Virus record (IMG/VR): IMGVR_UViG_3300005600_000053
Span: 1 to 37,416 of that record
Strand: one strand, 5' to 3'
DNA length: 37,416 nucleotides
DNA from: a virus
How positions within the stretch are numbered: position 1 is the stretch's first letter; each line of letters opens with the position of its first letter. The position numbers were made by a program, and so were the translations under genes. Below are positions 28,846-37,416 of the stretch, piece by piece. The notes under the pieces were generated by a model. That model saw nothing but the letters and a program-made list of their open reading frames with translations, had not been told where the DNA came from and did no database searches.

Positions 28846-31115
28846 TGGCGACCGTCAACAACTACCTGCCCAAGCCGCCGGTCACATCCGACCAGCGTCT
28901 GAACCTCTGGCATGACTACCTTTGGCGGCTTCTGACGCAGACCGGGCAACTCAACCTGTCGCAAGTCAGCGGCACAGCAGGCATCGCCCCTTCCATCGAA
29001 GATTACGGCGCGTCGGGCGACGGCGTGACCCCTAATGACACAGCGTTTCCGGCGGCAGAGGCGGCGGGGCTCACGACGTTTACGTTGCTGCCGGGCAGCA
29101 CATACGCCATCGACGCTTCGATGACGATCAACGCGCACGTTCTGTCGCTTGGCGGAAAGCTGAGCGCGGCGTCTGGCGCTACCGTGACGCTTGCAGGCGG
29201 GTATACATCCATGGGCGCAACGCCGGTCTTCACTGGAGAAGGGACGTTCGCCATCACCAATCCGCAGACCGTCAGCCCGCAGCATTGGGGCGCGGTCAAC
29301 GCCGGGGCGGCAGACGACTACGCAGCATTTATCGCGTGCCTGAACGCCGCAGCGGATTGCGACGTGGACGGGCTTGGCTGGGCGTTCCGCATCGATAGCG
29401 AGATGGCCCCGACAACCATCCCGGCGTCGCTTCGGAACATGGCGCTCGACTGCTCGAATGTCCCAGATGGGGCTGGCGTCGATACGCTGCTGCTGTTCGC
29501 CGGCTCGCAGGGCACGGCGACGACGCTTACGGCAGATGCCAGCAAGGGCGACCGCGTTCTGACCGTCGCGAGTACGACGGGCTTATCGGATGACGGTTAT
29601 GCATGGCTGGCGTCGGACGATAGCTATGACGCCGGGCAGAGCCTTACGATGGGGCAGATTGTCCGCGTCGAGAGCGTCGATAGCGCCACACAGCTAACGC
29701 TGTTCGAAGCCATTCACTACGATTTCGCGACGGCAGACAACGCGACCATCGCGCCGCTTTCTCTTGGCCGACAATGTGTCGTCGATAACGTCAGCATCAC
29801 GGGCGGAGGCGCTGGCACACAGGAGGGGCTTCGTTTCGACAAGTGCCTGTCGCCCCGTGTGCGCGACTGCACGTTCGATCTCATCGACCACTGCGCGCTC
29901 GTCTTTCAGCGCTGCGTGGATGTCGTCGCCGAGAGCAACCGGATATCGCGCGCCAGGGCGACAACGACGGCTTACGGCATCCAGATCGGCAATGGCTGCT
30001 TTGGATGGAAGTTGATCGGCAATCACATGGCCGAAATGCGCCATGGCGTGACTATCGGCGATAACGACGGCATCAACATCGGCGGGCTGATCCAAGGCAA
30101 CACCATCGAGGACGCCGAGAGCGCGGGCATAGACAGCCATTCGGCCGGCGATCTCATCACGATATCGGACAACGTGATCCGCTGCACCGGCTCCGGCGCG
30201 ACGACGGAAGACGGCATATTCTTCGAGGGCGGCCGGGCGATCATCGCCGACAACCTTGTCGCGGGCGCGCGTCGGCATGGCATCGCCTACATCCCGGCCA
30301 TCGACACCGGCTATGCGACGATTACGATCACAGGCAACCGGATCGTGGACGGCGGCGGTGGCACGTCCAGCGACCGGGGCATCTTCGTGCAGAACGCCAC
30401 GGCAGGCGTCGCGATCACCAGCGTCGTCATCGCGAATAACCATATCGACGGCGCTTACGATATCGGCATCAACATCCACGCATCTTCGGGCAACGTCGCG
30501 AAGGTCGCCGTTACCGGGAACGTCGTCGCGAACGCCACGGCTACGCAGTCATTGCTCTTGCAGGCGGCGACGGGGTTCACCATCGCGGGCGCGACGATCA
30601 CGGGAAATTCGCTTAATACGGCGGGCAATCAGGTTGTTTATCTGCTCGGCGCGGACGCGGACAGCGTGCTTGATGTGGTGGTCTCCGGCAATCACCTCAT
30701 TGGCGGCTCTCAGGCCGTGCGGGCTACGAACGCAAATGCGCTTGTGGTGGGCAGGAACGCCTATGACGGCAACACGAAGCGCTATCTGATCGCCACAAGC
30801 ACGGGCATCAACCTAGACCGATCCGGTTTGCCGCCGACGACGGTAACGGGCGCGACATATACCGTCCTACCGGACGATGCGGAGATCATCGCCAATCGTG
30901 CCGGCACGGTCACGCTGACATTGCCGGGCGTCACGGCCGAGCCCGGCCGCGTTCTGCCTATCAGGACGATCCAGAATCAGACAGTCGTGAGCAATTCATC
31001 TGATGTCGTTCCGCTCGCGGGCGGAAGCGCCGGAACAGCCATTTGCGCCGGAACAGCCGGGGCTTGGGCACGTCTCGTCGATGACGGGACGAGCTGGTTG
31101 ATCTCGGCGGCATAG
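28845..31115 (+). CDS. Tailspike-like protein with parallel beta-helix
   Basis: 756 residues from ATG 28845 (TGATG overlap). The open frame upstream (from 28617) belongs to the other gene. An N-terminal attachment part (about 1-50) is followed by SIEDYGASGDGVTPNDTAF, a pectate-lyase-3 type opening, and a long series of beta-helix turns (for example GIQIGNGCFGWKLIGNHMAE, ISDNVIRCTGSGATTEDGIF, ITGNRIVDGG). The C-terminal 100 residues have TVTLTLPG and WLISAA motifs found at the ends of many phage fibres. It probably binds or degrades a host surface polysaccharide. Catalytic residues cannot be named. Confidence 0.78.
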   Translation: MATVNNYLPKPPVTSDQRLNLWHDYLWRLLTQTGQLNLSQVSGTAGIAPSIEDYGASGDGVTPNDTAFPAAEAAGLTTFTLLPGSTYAIDASMTINAHVLSLGGKLSAASGATVTLAGGYTSMGATPVFTGEGTFAITNPQTVSPQHWGAVNAGAADDYAAFIACLNAAADCDVDGLGWAFRIDSEMAPTTIPASLRNMALDCSNVPDGAGVDTLLLFAGSQGTATTLTADASKGDRVLTVASTTGLSDDGYAWLASDDSYDAGQSLTMGQIVRVESVDSATQLTLFEAIHYDFATADNATIAPLSLGRQCVVDNVSITGGGAGTQEGLRFDKCLSPRVRDCTFDLIDHCALVFQRCVDVVAESNRISRARATTTAYGIQIGNGCFGWKLIGNHMAEMRHGVTIGDNDGINIGGLIQGNTIEDAESAGIDSHSAGDLITISDNVIRCTGSGATTEDGIFFEGGRAIIADNLVAGARRHGIAYIPAIDTGYATITITGNRIVDGGGGTSSDRGIFVQNATAGVAITSVVIANNHIDGAYDIGINIHASSGNVAKVAVTGNVVANATATQSLLLQAATGFTIAGATITGNSLNTAGNQVVYLLGADADSVLDVVVSGNHLIGGSQAVRATNANALVVGRNAYDGNTKRYLIATSTGINLDRSGLPPTTVTGATYTVLPDDAEIIANRAGTVTLTLPGVTAEPGRVLPIRTIQNQTVVSNSSDVVPLAGGSAGTAICAGTAGAWARLVDDGTSWLISAA

Positions 31116-31125
31116 GGAAACTAAC

Positions 31126-31782
31126 ATGGGCTTCTTCGACGGTTTCGGGATCGGCGACGCGCTCGGCGTGGTCGGCACGGTCGGCGGCATCGCGGCCAAT
31201 ATCGCAGGCTCTAACAAGCAGGCGAAGGCGGCCAAGGAAGCGGCCGGGCTCAGCAATGAGCAGTTCCAGCAGATCTATGGCGACCTCGCGCCGAGCCGGG
31301 CCGCTGGCGAGCAAGCGCTGTTCGCCCTATCCGACCAGTTGGGATTGCCGCGCCCTGTCGTCGCCAACAACCTCGTTACGGACCCGACGACCGGCGAGCC
31401 GTATCCGACGACGGACGCCTTCAACTTCCGCCAGACGCCGGGCTATCAGTTCCAGTTCAACGAGGGCGTTAAGGCCATCGACCGGGGCGCGGCGGCGCGG
31501 GGGCTGCTGAAGTCGGGCGGTCGGCTGAAGGCGCTTGAGCGCTTCGGGCAGGGCCTCGCCGACCGGGAGTATGGCGACTACATGAACCGCCTCGCCGCCA
31601 TCGCCGGGCTTGGGCAGACGGCGACGACGCAGACCGGCCAGTTCGGGGCGCAGAACGCGCTTGCGGCCGGCCAGGCGGGCATCGGTGCGGCGACGGCGCA
31701 GGCGAACGGGCTTACGGGCGCTGCGTCGAGCTTCAACAACCTCGCCGGCAATCTGATCCTCGCCAACGCGCTGAGGGGCTAA
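31126..31782 (+). CDS. DNA-transfer/ejection protein (P22 gp7-like)
   Basis: 218 residues. A Gly-rich hydrophobic N-terminus (FGIGDALGVVGTVGGIAAN) is followed by QTPGYQFQFNEGVKAIDRGA and ARGLLKSGGRLKALERFGQG, the typical core of P22 gp7-type ejected proteins. The C-terminus repeats Gly/Ala/Gln. These proteins leave the head with the DNA and build a path through the host envelope. It is the first of three ejection genes, as in P22 (gp7, gp20, gp16). Confidence 0.75.
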   Translation: MGFFDGFGIGDALGVVGTVGGIAANIAGSNKQAKAAKEAAGLSNEQFQQIYGDLAPSRAAGEQALFALSDQLGLPRPVVANNLVTDPTTGEPYPTTDAFNFRQTPGYQFQFNEGVKAIDRGAAARGLLKSGGRLKALERFGQGLADREYGDYMNRLAAIAGLGQTATTQTGQFGAQNALAAGQAGIGAATAQANGLTGAASSFNNLAGNLILANALRG

Positions 31783-31786
31783 CCGC

Positions 31787-33088
31787 ATGTTCAACGTTCC
31801 CGCACTCAACCCGGTTCAGCCGGTCAACATCGCCGGAAACCTGCTGGCGGCGCAGCAGATCAAGGGCTCTCAACTTCAGAACAAGCTCGCCGAGGCTGCG
31901 GCCATGCGGCAGGAGAAGACGCCGGCTCTCGTGCAGGCGGCCATGGGCGGCGATCAGTCCGCAATGGCGAACCTGCTGGCGACTAACCCGCCGGTGGCGA
32001 ACGGGCTGGCGTCCTATCAGGCGAACCAGACGGCTATGGCGTCGGCCGCTGAGGCGAAGAAGCGCGAGGCGGCGGGGCAGTTGTTTGCTATCGCCAAGAC
32101 CACGGCGAACCCGCGCGAGTTTCTGAAGTCGCGTGGGCAGGGCATCCTTGATGAGCAGGACATGGCGATGCTTGATCAGGTGCCGGACGAGCAACTGCCG
32201 GCGCTGATCGATTACGGCATTGCGCAAGCCCAGGGAACGCAGGCGACGGTTGCCGGGCAGCGGGCGGATCGGGCCTTTGATCGCGGCGTTTACGAGAGCG
32301 ACCGTGGATATGGTTTGCAGTCGCGCGCGGAAGCCAGGCAGGCGGCGGCGGCTGCGCGTGCGGCGGAAGCGGCCCGCATGGGTAAGATCCCTGACGGCAT
32401 GAGGCTCGATGAACAGGGCCAATTGGTCCCGATGATTGGGCCAAATGGCCAGCCGTTCCGTGGCGCGGTCGATCCGAAAGAAGAAGGCACGTTCCGCAAG
32501 GAGTTCCTGAAGGAGACGGCGGACTTCCGCGAGGTCGATAGCGCCATGCGACGGGTTTACGCAGCGAAAGACGACGCGGCCGGCGATCTCGCGCTGGTCT
32601 TCGCCTACATGAAGATGCTCGATCCTGGTTCCGTCGTTCGCGAGGGCGAGGCGGCGAGCCTGTCTGCGGCGCAGAGCATCCCGGCGCGCATCCTGCTGGC
32701 TTACGAGAACGCACGCGAAGGCCGCAAGCTTGGGCCGCAGATCCGTCAGGAGATCATGGCGCAGGTCAAACCGATGTATGACAACGCCAAGCAGGTCTAC
32801 GACGGAAAGGCGCGCTTCTATGAGCGGGTCGCCGGTGATTACGGGTATGATCCCAATCGCGTCATTATGGGAATTGAGCCACTTCCGCCGATTGGTGGCG
32901 GGCGCGGTGGGGCTGGGAACGGCGCTGACCCGAACATCCGCTATGATGGCCAGCCAGGCATGACGCCGGTTCCGCCCGGTTTCTACGATCAGAACCGCGC
33001 GCCGGCTCAGTCACGCCCGCCGGTCGATATCCCGGGGCTTCAGCTTGCCCCGCCAGGATCGCCAACAGGCAACATTTACGGGCGCTGA
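31787..33088 (+). CDS. DNA ejection protein (P22 gp20-like)
   Basis: 433 residues. Helical and Ala/Gln-rich over most of its length, with KEEGTFRKEFLKETADFREV then DSAMRRVYAAKDDAAGDLAL and MKMLDPGSVVREGE. These blocks are known from large podovirus ejection proteins. The C-terminus is Pro/Gly-rich and probably unfolded. Position between gp7-like and gp16-like genes supports the assignment. Ejected proteins form a trans-envelope tunnel; that part is by family inference. Confidence 0.7.
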   Translation: MFNVPALNPVQPVNIAGNLLAAQQIKGSQLQNKLAEAAAMRQEKTPALVQAAMGGDQSAMANLLATNPPVANGLASYQANQTAMASAAEAKKREAAGQLFAIAKTTANPREFLKSRGQGILDEQDMAMLDQVPDEQLPALIDYGIAQAQGTQATVAGQRADRAFDRGVYESDRGYGLQSRAEARQAAAAARAAEAARMGKIPDGMRLDEQGQLVPMIGPNGQPFRGAVDPKEEGTFRKEFLKETADFREVDSAMRRVYAAKDDAAGDLALVFAYMKMLDPGSVVREGEAASLSAAQSIPARILLAYENAREGRKLGPQIRQEIMAQVKPMYDNAKQVYDGKARFYERVAGDYGYDPNRVIMGIEPLPPIGGGRGGAGNGADPNIRYDGQPGMTPVPPGFYDQNRAPAQSRPPVDIPGLQLAPPGSPTGNIYGR

Positions 33089-33091
33089 TCG

Positions 33092-35203
33092 ATGGAACTC
33101 GACACCTACCGCCTGCCGAACGGCGAAACCTTCTCTGTCGCGAAGGGCGCGCCGCGCGATGTTGTGATGGACGCATTCAACAAGGAGATTGAGCGCGTTC
33201 GCGGCACGCTGGCGCAGTCCACGAAGGAAACCGTCAACCGCAAGGAAGGCGCGCCGTGGGCGCTGCGGGAGTTCGTCGGCGGCGGGTCAAACAAGCCAGA
33301 GGACCGGCTGGCGAATATCCGGCGCTACTACCCAGAAGCCATCCCATACGGCGACGATAACTTCCTATTCTATGACCGCCAGACCGGCCAGCCGACGCTC
33401 TACAACGAGAATGGCTTGAGCATGGGCGACGTGGCCTCCATGGCGCGGGAGGGCTTCGCCACGGCGGGGGCGGGCATCGGCGCAGCCCTTGGCGCTGGCG
33501 GCGGCCTTCTGACCGGCCCCGGCGCTCCGGCTGCGGCTCCTGCGGGCGCTGCTGTCGGTGCGGGCCTTGGCGGAGCTATCGCCGGTTCAGCCTATGACGC
33601 CATGGGCGTCGGGCTGCGCGGGCGACAGGACAGCCGCGACGTTCTGGAAAAGGTAGGCGACGCCGCGACGGAAACGGCGCTCGGAATTGCCGGCCAGCGC
33701 GTCGGCGAAATGCTGCCGGGCGCGATCCGGGGCGCGCTCACGTCTTCCGGTCCTGCGACTGCCGGCACCGTCCAGGCGGGCGCGCAAAGCCTCGTGCGAT
33801 CCGGCATCCCCGCGACCGCCGGCATGGTGACAGGCAACAAGACCATGCAGTTCGCCGAGAAGTTCCTTGAAAACTCCCTTGGCGGCGGATCGCGCATCGC
33901 GCAGCGCGCCGAGGAAGCGGTGATGGCGGGGCGTCGCCGTGTTGATGATGCCGTTGACACATTGTCGGGCGGCGCCGGCGGGTCGCCGGAGTATGCCGGC
34001 CAGCGGCTGAAGGCGGGCGCACGCAACGCGGCCGAACGCATCGCGCAGCGGTTCGACGACGAGTATACCGCCGTTTTCGACACCATCGGCCGCGACACGC
34101 CGGTTGCGGTCGATGGCGTCCGGTCGGCGCTCGGAAGTTTCAAGTCTGGTCTTGCGCAGGCCCCCAAGACGCAGCGCGACAGGTACGGTGCTGCCATCCA
34201 GAAAGCCGAAAACATTCTCGCCGACGCGCAGGCCAACGGCGGCCAGTTGAGCTTCGATACGCTTCGCCAGATCCGCACCGATCTCGGCAAGGCGCTCGGC
34301 GTGCGGCCGACATGGCGACGCGAGGCTGTGAACGCTGGCCCGCTGGAACAGGTTTATGCCGCGCTGACCGACGACATCTTGAAGGCGGCGGAAGGGGCTG
34401 GATCTGATACGGCCATGCGCCTGCGGGTTCTTGACCGGGCGCTGCGCATTAACCGCAAAGTCGTCGAGCCGGCGCTTGGAAAGGTCATCGAGGCCGGCAC
34501 TGACGCCGACGCATACAAGTTCGCGGTGTCTGGGTCGAACCAGAGCGGCGAGCGCTTGGCGCAGTTGTTCCGCTATATGTCGCCGGAAGAACGCAACGCC
34601 ACGGGCGCGGCTGTCCTGGCCCGACTGGGCCATGCGCGACCAGGCCAGCAGAACGCGGCCGGCGACGCATTCAGTTTCTCGACCTTCCTGACCGAGTGGA
34701 ACAAGATCGCCCCGTCCGCCAAGGACGTTCTGTTCGGCAACTCCAACAAAGCGCTGCGGGTGCAGTTAGACGGGCTCGCGGAGGCCGCACAGGCGGCGCG
34801 GGCGATGGAGGCGACGGCGAACACGTCGCGCACCGCGTCCCACATGCAGGCGTTTGACATGCTCACCGGCGCTCTGGGCGGCGCTACGGGCCTGCTGATG
34901 GGCGGCGGAACGGGCGGGGCGGGTGTCGGCGCTGCGGCTACTGTAGGGGCCACAATCCTAGCTCAGCGGTCGGTCGCAAACCTGCTGACGAACCCGGCCT
35001 TCGTGCGCTGGCTGACGCCCGGCATCAAGATGGCGACGACGGGGAATCTGAACGGATTGTCTCAGCATCTGGGCCGTCTGACTGCGGTAGGTTTCGCCAA
35101 TCCAGCCATTCGTGCAGATGTTGAGCGGTATCGCGACGAAATGAACGCGACCTTGCGGCCGTTCCTTCTTGAAGCCAGTAGGCAACCGCAATCAGGAAGA
35201 TGA
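33092..35203 (+). CDS. Large internal virion / ejection protein (P22 gp16-like)
   Basis: 703 residues. The N-terminus (MELDTYRLPNGETFSVAKGA) is followed by a Gly/Ala-rich zipper at about 121-168, which looks membrane-active, then a long helical region to the end (for example ALGVRPTWRREAVNAGPLEQ). The final LRPFLLEASRQPQSGR is where the minus-strand membrane gene begins to overlap. As the third ejection-type gene after the gp7- and gp20-like ones, a gp16-like role in DNA entry is likely. Confidence 0.7.
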   Translation: MELDTYRLPNGETFSVAKGAPRDVVMDAFNKEIERVRGTLAQSTKETVNRKEGAPWALREFVGGGSNKPEDRLANIRRYYPEAIPYGDDNFLFYDRQTGQPTLYNENGLSMGDVASMAREGFATAGAGIGAALGAGGGLLTGPGAPAAAPAGAAVGAGLGGAIAGSAYDAMGVGLRGRQDSRDVLEKVGDAATETALGIAGQRVGEMLPGAIRGALTSSGPATAGTVQAGAQSLVRSGIPATAGMVTGNKTMQFAEKFLENSLGGGSRIAQRAEEAVMAGRRRVDDAVDTLSGGAGGSPEYAGQRLKAGARNAAERIAQRFDDEYTAVFDTIGRDTPVAVDGVRSALGSFKSGLAQAPKTQRDRYGAAIQKAENILADAQANGGQLSFDTLRQIRTDLGKALGVRPTWRREAVNAGPLEQVYAALTDDILKAAEGAGSDTAMRLRVLDRALRINRKVVEPALGKVIEAGTDADAYKFAVSGSNQSGERLAQLFRYMSPEERNATGAAVLARLGHARPGQQNAAGDAFSFSTFLTEWNKIAPSAKDVLFGNSNKALRVQLDGLAEAAQAARAMEATANTSRTASHMQAFDMLTGALGGATGLLMGGGTGGAGVGAAATVGATILAQRSVANLLTNPAFVRWLTPGIKMATTGNLNGLSQHLGRLTAVGFANPAIRADVERYRDEMNATLRPFLLEASRQPQSGR

Positions 35204-35354
35204 GCGGCGAATAGGCGTAAGCCAACTGCGCCGCGTACAGATACCAGACCCAGCCGCCGAACAGCATCGGGATCATCAACGCAATCAGGCCGTAGAACTG
35301 CCAGTTTTGCATGCCCTGAGCGTAGGTGTGATCGCGGCTTAACCAGGCTGTCAT
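35025..35354 (-). CDS. Two-helix membrane protein, only minus-strand gene in the right half (putative)
   Basis: 109 residues from ATG 35354-35352. Two hydrophobic segments (about 20-41 and 45-61, rich in aromatic residues, with PMLFGGWVWYLYAAQLAYAY) and a hydrophilic C-terminus make a small inner-membrane protein. The first 60 codons have strong G/C third positions, and this part lies mostly outside the plus-strand gene, which supports it. The 3' 179 bases overlap the end of the ejection gene. No ribosome-binding site is clear; an internal ATG at 35312 is possible. It could be a holin-like or superinfection protein, but nothing proves it. Confidence 0.5.
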   Translation of the reverse strand: MTAWLSRDHTYAQGMQNWQFYGLIALMIPMLFGGWVWYLYAAQLAYAYSPLIFLIAVAYWLQEGTAARSRSFRRDTAQHLHEWLDWRNLPQSDGPDAETIRSDSPSSPS

Positions 35355-35405
35355 GGCCTAAACGTGGCCCCGAGCCGCGCCGAACGCAAGCATTTAACGA
35401 CGACG

Positions 35406-35429
35406 GCCGCCGGCAATCGGCGGCTTTTT
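35406..35429 (+). terminator. Rho-independent terminator before the tail-fibre gene
   Basis: GCCGCC (35406-35411) pairs perfectly with GGCGGC (35419-35424) around a seven-base loop and is followed by five T. This is the strongest terminator in the window and ends the long late transcript. It sits only 14 bases before the next ATG; the GGAGG site at 35432-35436 follows it. The remainder of the gap (35355-35405) shows no promoter I can recognise. Confidence 0.8.
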
Positions 35430-35443
35430 GCTGGAGGGCGTCG

Positions 35444-37396
35444 ATGCCCGCTCTTGACCGCTACATTCCGCCGGTTCCGCAGGAGTTTGACACCGCTGCG
35501 GCCAATGGCTTGGACGCCGGCAGCGGCTTCAAGCTTGAGTTCTTCGCCAGCGGCACGACCACGCCAAAAGACACATATTCGGACAAAAACCGAAACACGC
35601 CGAACAGCAATCCCGTCGTCGCCGACAGCGCCGGCCGGTTCGGGTCTATCTTCATGGGCACGGGTTCCTATCGTGTCGTCCTGAAGGACGCCGACGACGT
35701 TACGATCTGGACCCGCGACGATGTGGCCGGCGGCTACGCCACGGAGGTCTCGGAGGCGCTTGCGTCAGCCAACGTCACGGGCTTCCTGGGGGCAATCGGA
35801 TCATACGATCTCGTCGCCAATCACGCGGACGGGCCGACTGCGGCAGATACCGCTTATGCGGCTGGCGTGCCGCTCTACGTCAAGAACGGCGAGACAGCCT
35901 ATTTGACGTGCGACCCGACGAACGGCGACGACATCCAGCAGATGTTCGAATGGTTCTCGTCCTGCAAGAAGGACGAGGGCGGCACGTTTTACATTCTGCT
36001 GGCCGATGGCGAGCACGAGGTTTCGACTGGCATCCTGATGGAGCGCCCGGGCCTCACCATCGATTTCCGCGCCTCCGGTTCCCCTGACGCGGTAACCGCC
36101 ACGGCGATCACCAGCGCGCTTGTCGTCGATACGACCTATCGGGCGACCGTCACCGTATCCACGGCGCTGCCGGATCAGGTCATCGTCGGCTCGCCCATAG
36201 GCATGCAGAACATCCAGGGCGACAACGACGCGCTCGCCTTCAACGGCGGCCAGGTCGTGCAGTCCATCGCGGGCGACCGGCTGTCCTTTACCTACGATTT
36301 CTTCTCGCCGGCCGGCGCGCCGACAGACCCGTCCGCGCTGGATAATACGGCCATCAACGGCATGACGCCCAATCAGGTCCTCTGCCCGCAGGCATGGCTT
36401 GTCTGCGACGAGAACGGATGGGACGGCGGCACGCAGGAAGGCTTCATCGCCCTACGCGGCGGGGCCAAGTGCGCCATCCAAGACATCGGCTTTGTCTTCG
36501 ACGGCACGGCGGCCGGCGACGACCACATGATCGCGGTGCGCGACACCGGGTCATTCATCCATATCGTGCAGGACTGCGTGTTCGCCGGTGCCGGCGACAA
36601 GGTGATCCGCCAGACGTTCGGCGCGGGCAGCTTCATCAACCGCTCCTGCATCGGCGGCGCGTTCAAGGCGCGCGTCGCCATCGACCTTGCGGTCGGCTGC
36701 TCCGGCACGGTGGTTAGGTGCTCGCTCGGCGGCTTCTCTAACCAGATATGCAACGTCGGCGCATCGAGCGGCATATCGTTCACAAGCTGCTGCGGCGGCG
36801 CTTCGACGACCGGCATTCAGATCCCGAACAGCGGCGCTGGCGCGGGCGTGCTCTACAGCCTATCGCAGTTCGGGCATTGCGTTAGCGGCCTCTACGCGCA
36901 GAACGGCTGCATCAATGTCACGGAGAATGCGGCGAGCATCCTGACCGGCATGACGCATGCGCAGCGGTCGGTGGATGACGCCGGGAAGATCGTCGGCGAG
37001 GCCACCTTCTCCAACAATACAAATAACATAACGGTCGATAATACGACCTACACGCCGACGCTTTCGAACACGACGAACATCGACAGTTCGACGGCGGTTC
37101 AGTGCCGATATCAAAAACGGGACCGCAAGATTTACGTTTTCGGCCGCGTCTCCGTCACGCCCACAGCGGCCAGCAACACGCTGACCGAACTCGGCATTTC
37201 GCTTCCGGTCGCATCGAACTTCGCCGACACGAAAGACCTTGTGGGCAATGCGGCCGCCCATCAACTTTCGGCCGCCGGCAGCGTGGTGATGGATCTGATC
37301 GCCGACACCACGAACGACCGGGCGTTGCTGAGCTTCTACAGCGCCAGCACGAGCGCACACACAATCCACTTCCGCTTCGAATATCAGGTGATCTGA
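35444..37396 (+). CDS. Tail-fibre / tailspike-type protein
   Basis: 650 residues. The N-terminus (about 1-100) reads FKLEFFASGTTTPKDTYSDK and NPVVADSAGRFGSIF, a common phage fibre attachment domain. A central beta-helix region (about 130-510) includes GGTFYILLADGEHEVSTG and repeated strands such as GIQIPNSGAG. The C-terminal 130 residues (YTPTLSNTTNIDSSTAVQCR, KIYVFGRVSVTPTAASN, TIHFRFEYQVI) look like a separate receptor-binding knob. It is a second adhesin besides the 28845-31115 protein. GGAGG lies ahead of ATG 35444. Confidence 0.75.
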   Translation: MPALDRYIPPVPQEFDTAAANGLDAGSGFKLEFFASGTTTPKDTYSDKNRNTPNSNPVVADSAGRFGSIFMGTGSYRVVLKDADDVTIWTRDDVAGGYATEVSEALASANVTGFLGAIGSYDLVANHADGPTAADTAYAAGVPLYVKNGETAYLTCDPTNGDDIQQMFEWFSSCKKDEGGTFYILLADGEHEVSTGILMERPGLTIDFRASGSPDAVTATAITSALVVDTTYRATVTVSTALPDQVIVGSPIGMQNIQGDNDALAFNGGQVVQSIAGDRLSFTYDFFSPAGAPTDPSALDNTAINGMTPNQVLCPQAWLVCDENGWDGGTQEGFIALRGGAKCAIQDIGFVFDGTAAGDDHMIAVRDTGSFIHIVQDCVFAGAGDKVIRQTFGAGSFINRSCIGGAFKARVAIDLAVGCSGTVVRCSLGGFSNQICNVGASSGISFTSCCGGASTTGIQIPNSGAGAGVLYSLSQFGHCVSGLYAQNGCINVTENAASILTGMTHAQRSVDDAGKIVGEATFSNNTNNITVDNTTYTPTLSNTTNIDSSTAVQCRYQKRDRKIYVFGRVSVTPTAASNTLTELGISLPVASNFADTKDLVGNAAAHQLSAAGSVVMDLIADTTNDRALLSFYSASTSAHTIHFRFEYQVI

Positions 37397-37398
37397 CC

Positions 37399-37416
37399 AT
37401 GGCTGAGATTGCAGAG
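37399..37416 (+). CDS. Start of the next gene, cut by the right edge
   Basis: ATG 37399 follows the previous TGA by two bases and gives MAEIAE before the window ends. The spacing fits the operon. Nothing more can be said; lysis genes, which were not found here, could follow. Confidence 0.4.

Noticed and set aside
1-37416. CRISPR arrays, tRNA genes, insertion sequences
   Set aside because: Scanned by eye for repeated spacers, cloverleaf-like stretches with CCA ends and transposase motifs; none was convincing.

Overview
The window is part of a tailed-phage genome (virus or prophage). It is GC-rich, densely packed, and most neighbouring genes overlap by ATGA, TGATG or TAATG. The virion genes follow the order of short-tailed P22-like podoviruses: small terminase, large terminase, portal, scaffold, coat, P22 gp4-like and gp10-like neck proteins, P22 gp7/gp20/gp16-like ejected proteins, then tailspike and fibre proteins. 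High GC, GTG starts and the family look of the small proteins suggest an alphaproteobacterial host, but that is inference. No host gene, integrase, tRNA, CRISPR or insertion sequence is visible.

Layout. (1) Positions 1-2980, minus strand: ten small overlapping genes of mostly unknown function (one cut by the window edge), including two WTPGPW paralogs, a Lar-like Cys-rich protein and another Cys-rich protein. (2) Positions 3018-3108: a divergent control region with two mirror-image promoter/operator blocks that share a 10-bp core. (3) Positions 3116-15168, plus strand: the early/middle operon. It holds a Cro/CI-like HTH protein, two ParB-like proteins, a GIY-YIG (T5orf172) protein, two DNA methyltransferases that share their ends but not their centres, a RuvC-like resolvase, an ERF annealase, a NinB-like protein, SSB, a DnaA-domain-IV-like protein, an HNH nuclease, a putative replisome organiser and several small proteins. 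(4) Positions 15169-15285: a junction with a -35-like box and a terminator-like hairpin. (5) Positions 15286-35203, plus strand: two putatively exported small proteins, packaging, head and tail genes, and ejection proteins. (6) Positions 35025-35443: one minus-strand membrane-protein gene and a strong plus-strand terminator. (7) Positions 35444-37416: a tail-fibre-like gene and the first codons of another gene.

How the parts work together. The HTH protein probably binds the twin operators and balances the leftward and rightward transcripts. The rightward genes copy, recombine and modify the DNA (SSB, ERF, NinB, RuvC, DnaA-like, replisome organiser, methyltransferases). The late genes build a podovirus particle, with a phage GroES-like protein encoded between portal and scaffold, where it could help capsid folding.

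Points that deserve a second look: an in-frame amber codon splits the large terminase; a frameshift near the end of a Tat-signal protein; a run of eight Cys and four Gly codons in one methyltransferase; the shared-end methyltransferase cassettes; an overprinted portal C-terminus; and the symmetric divergent promoters. Lysis genes were not recognised and may lie beyond the right edge.
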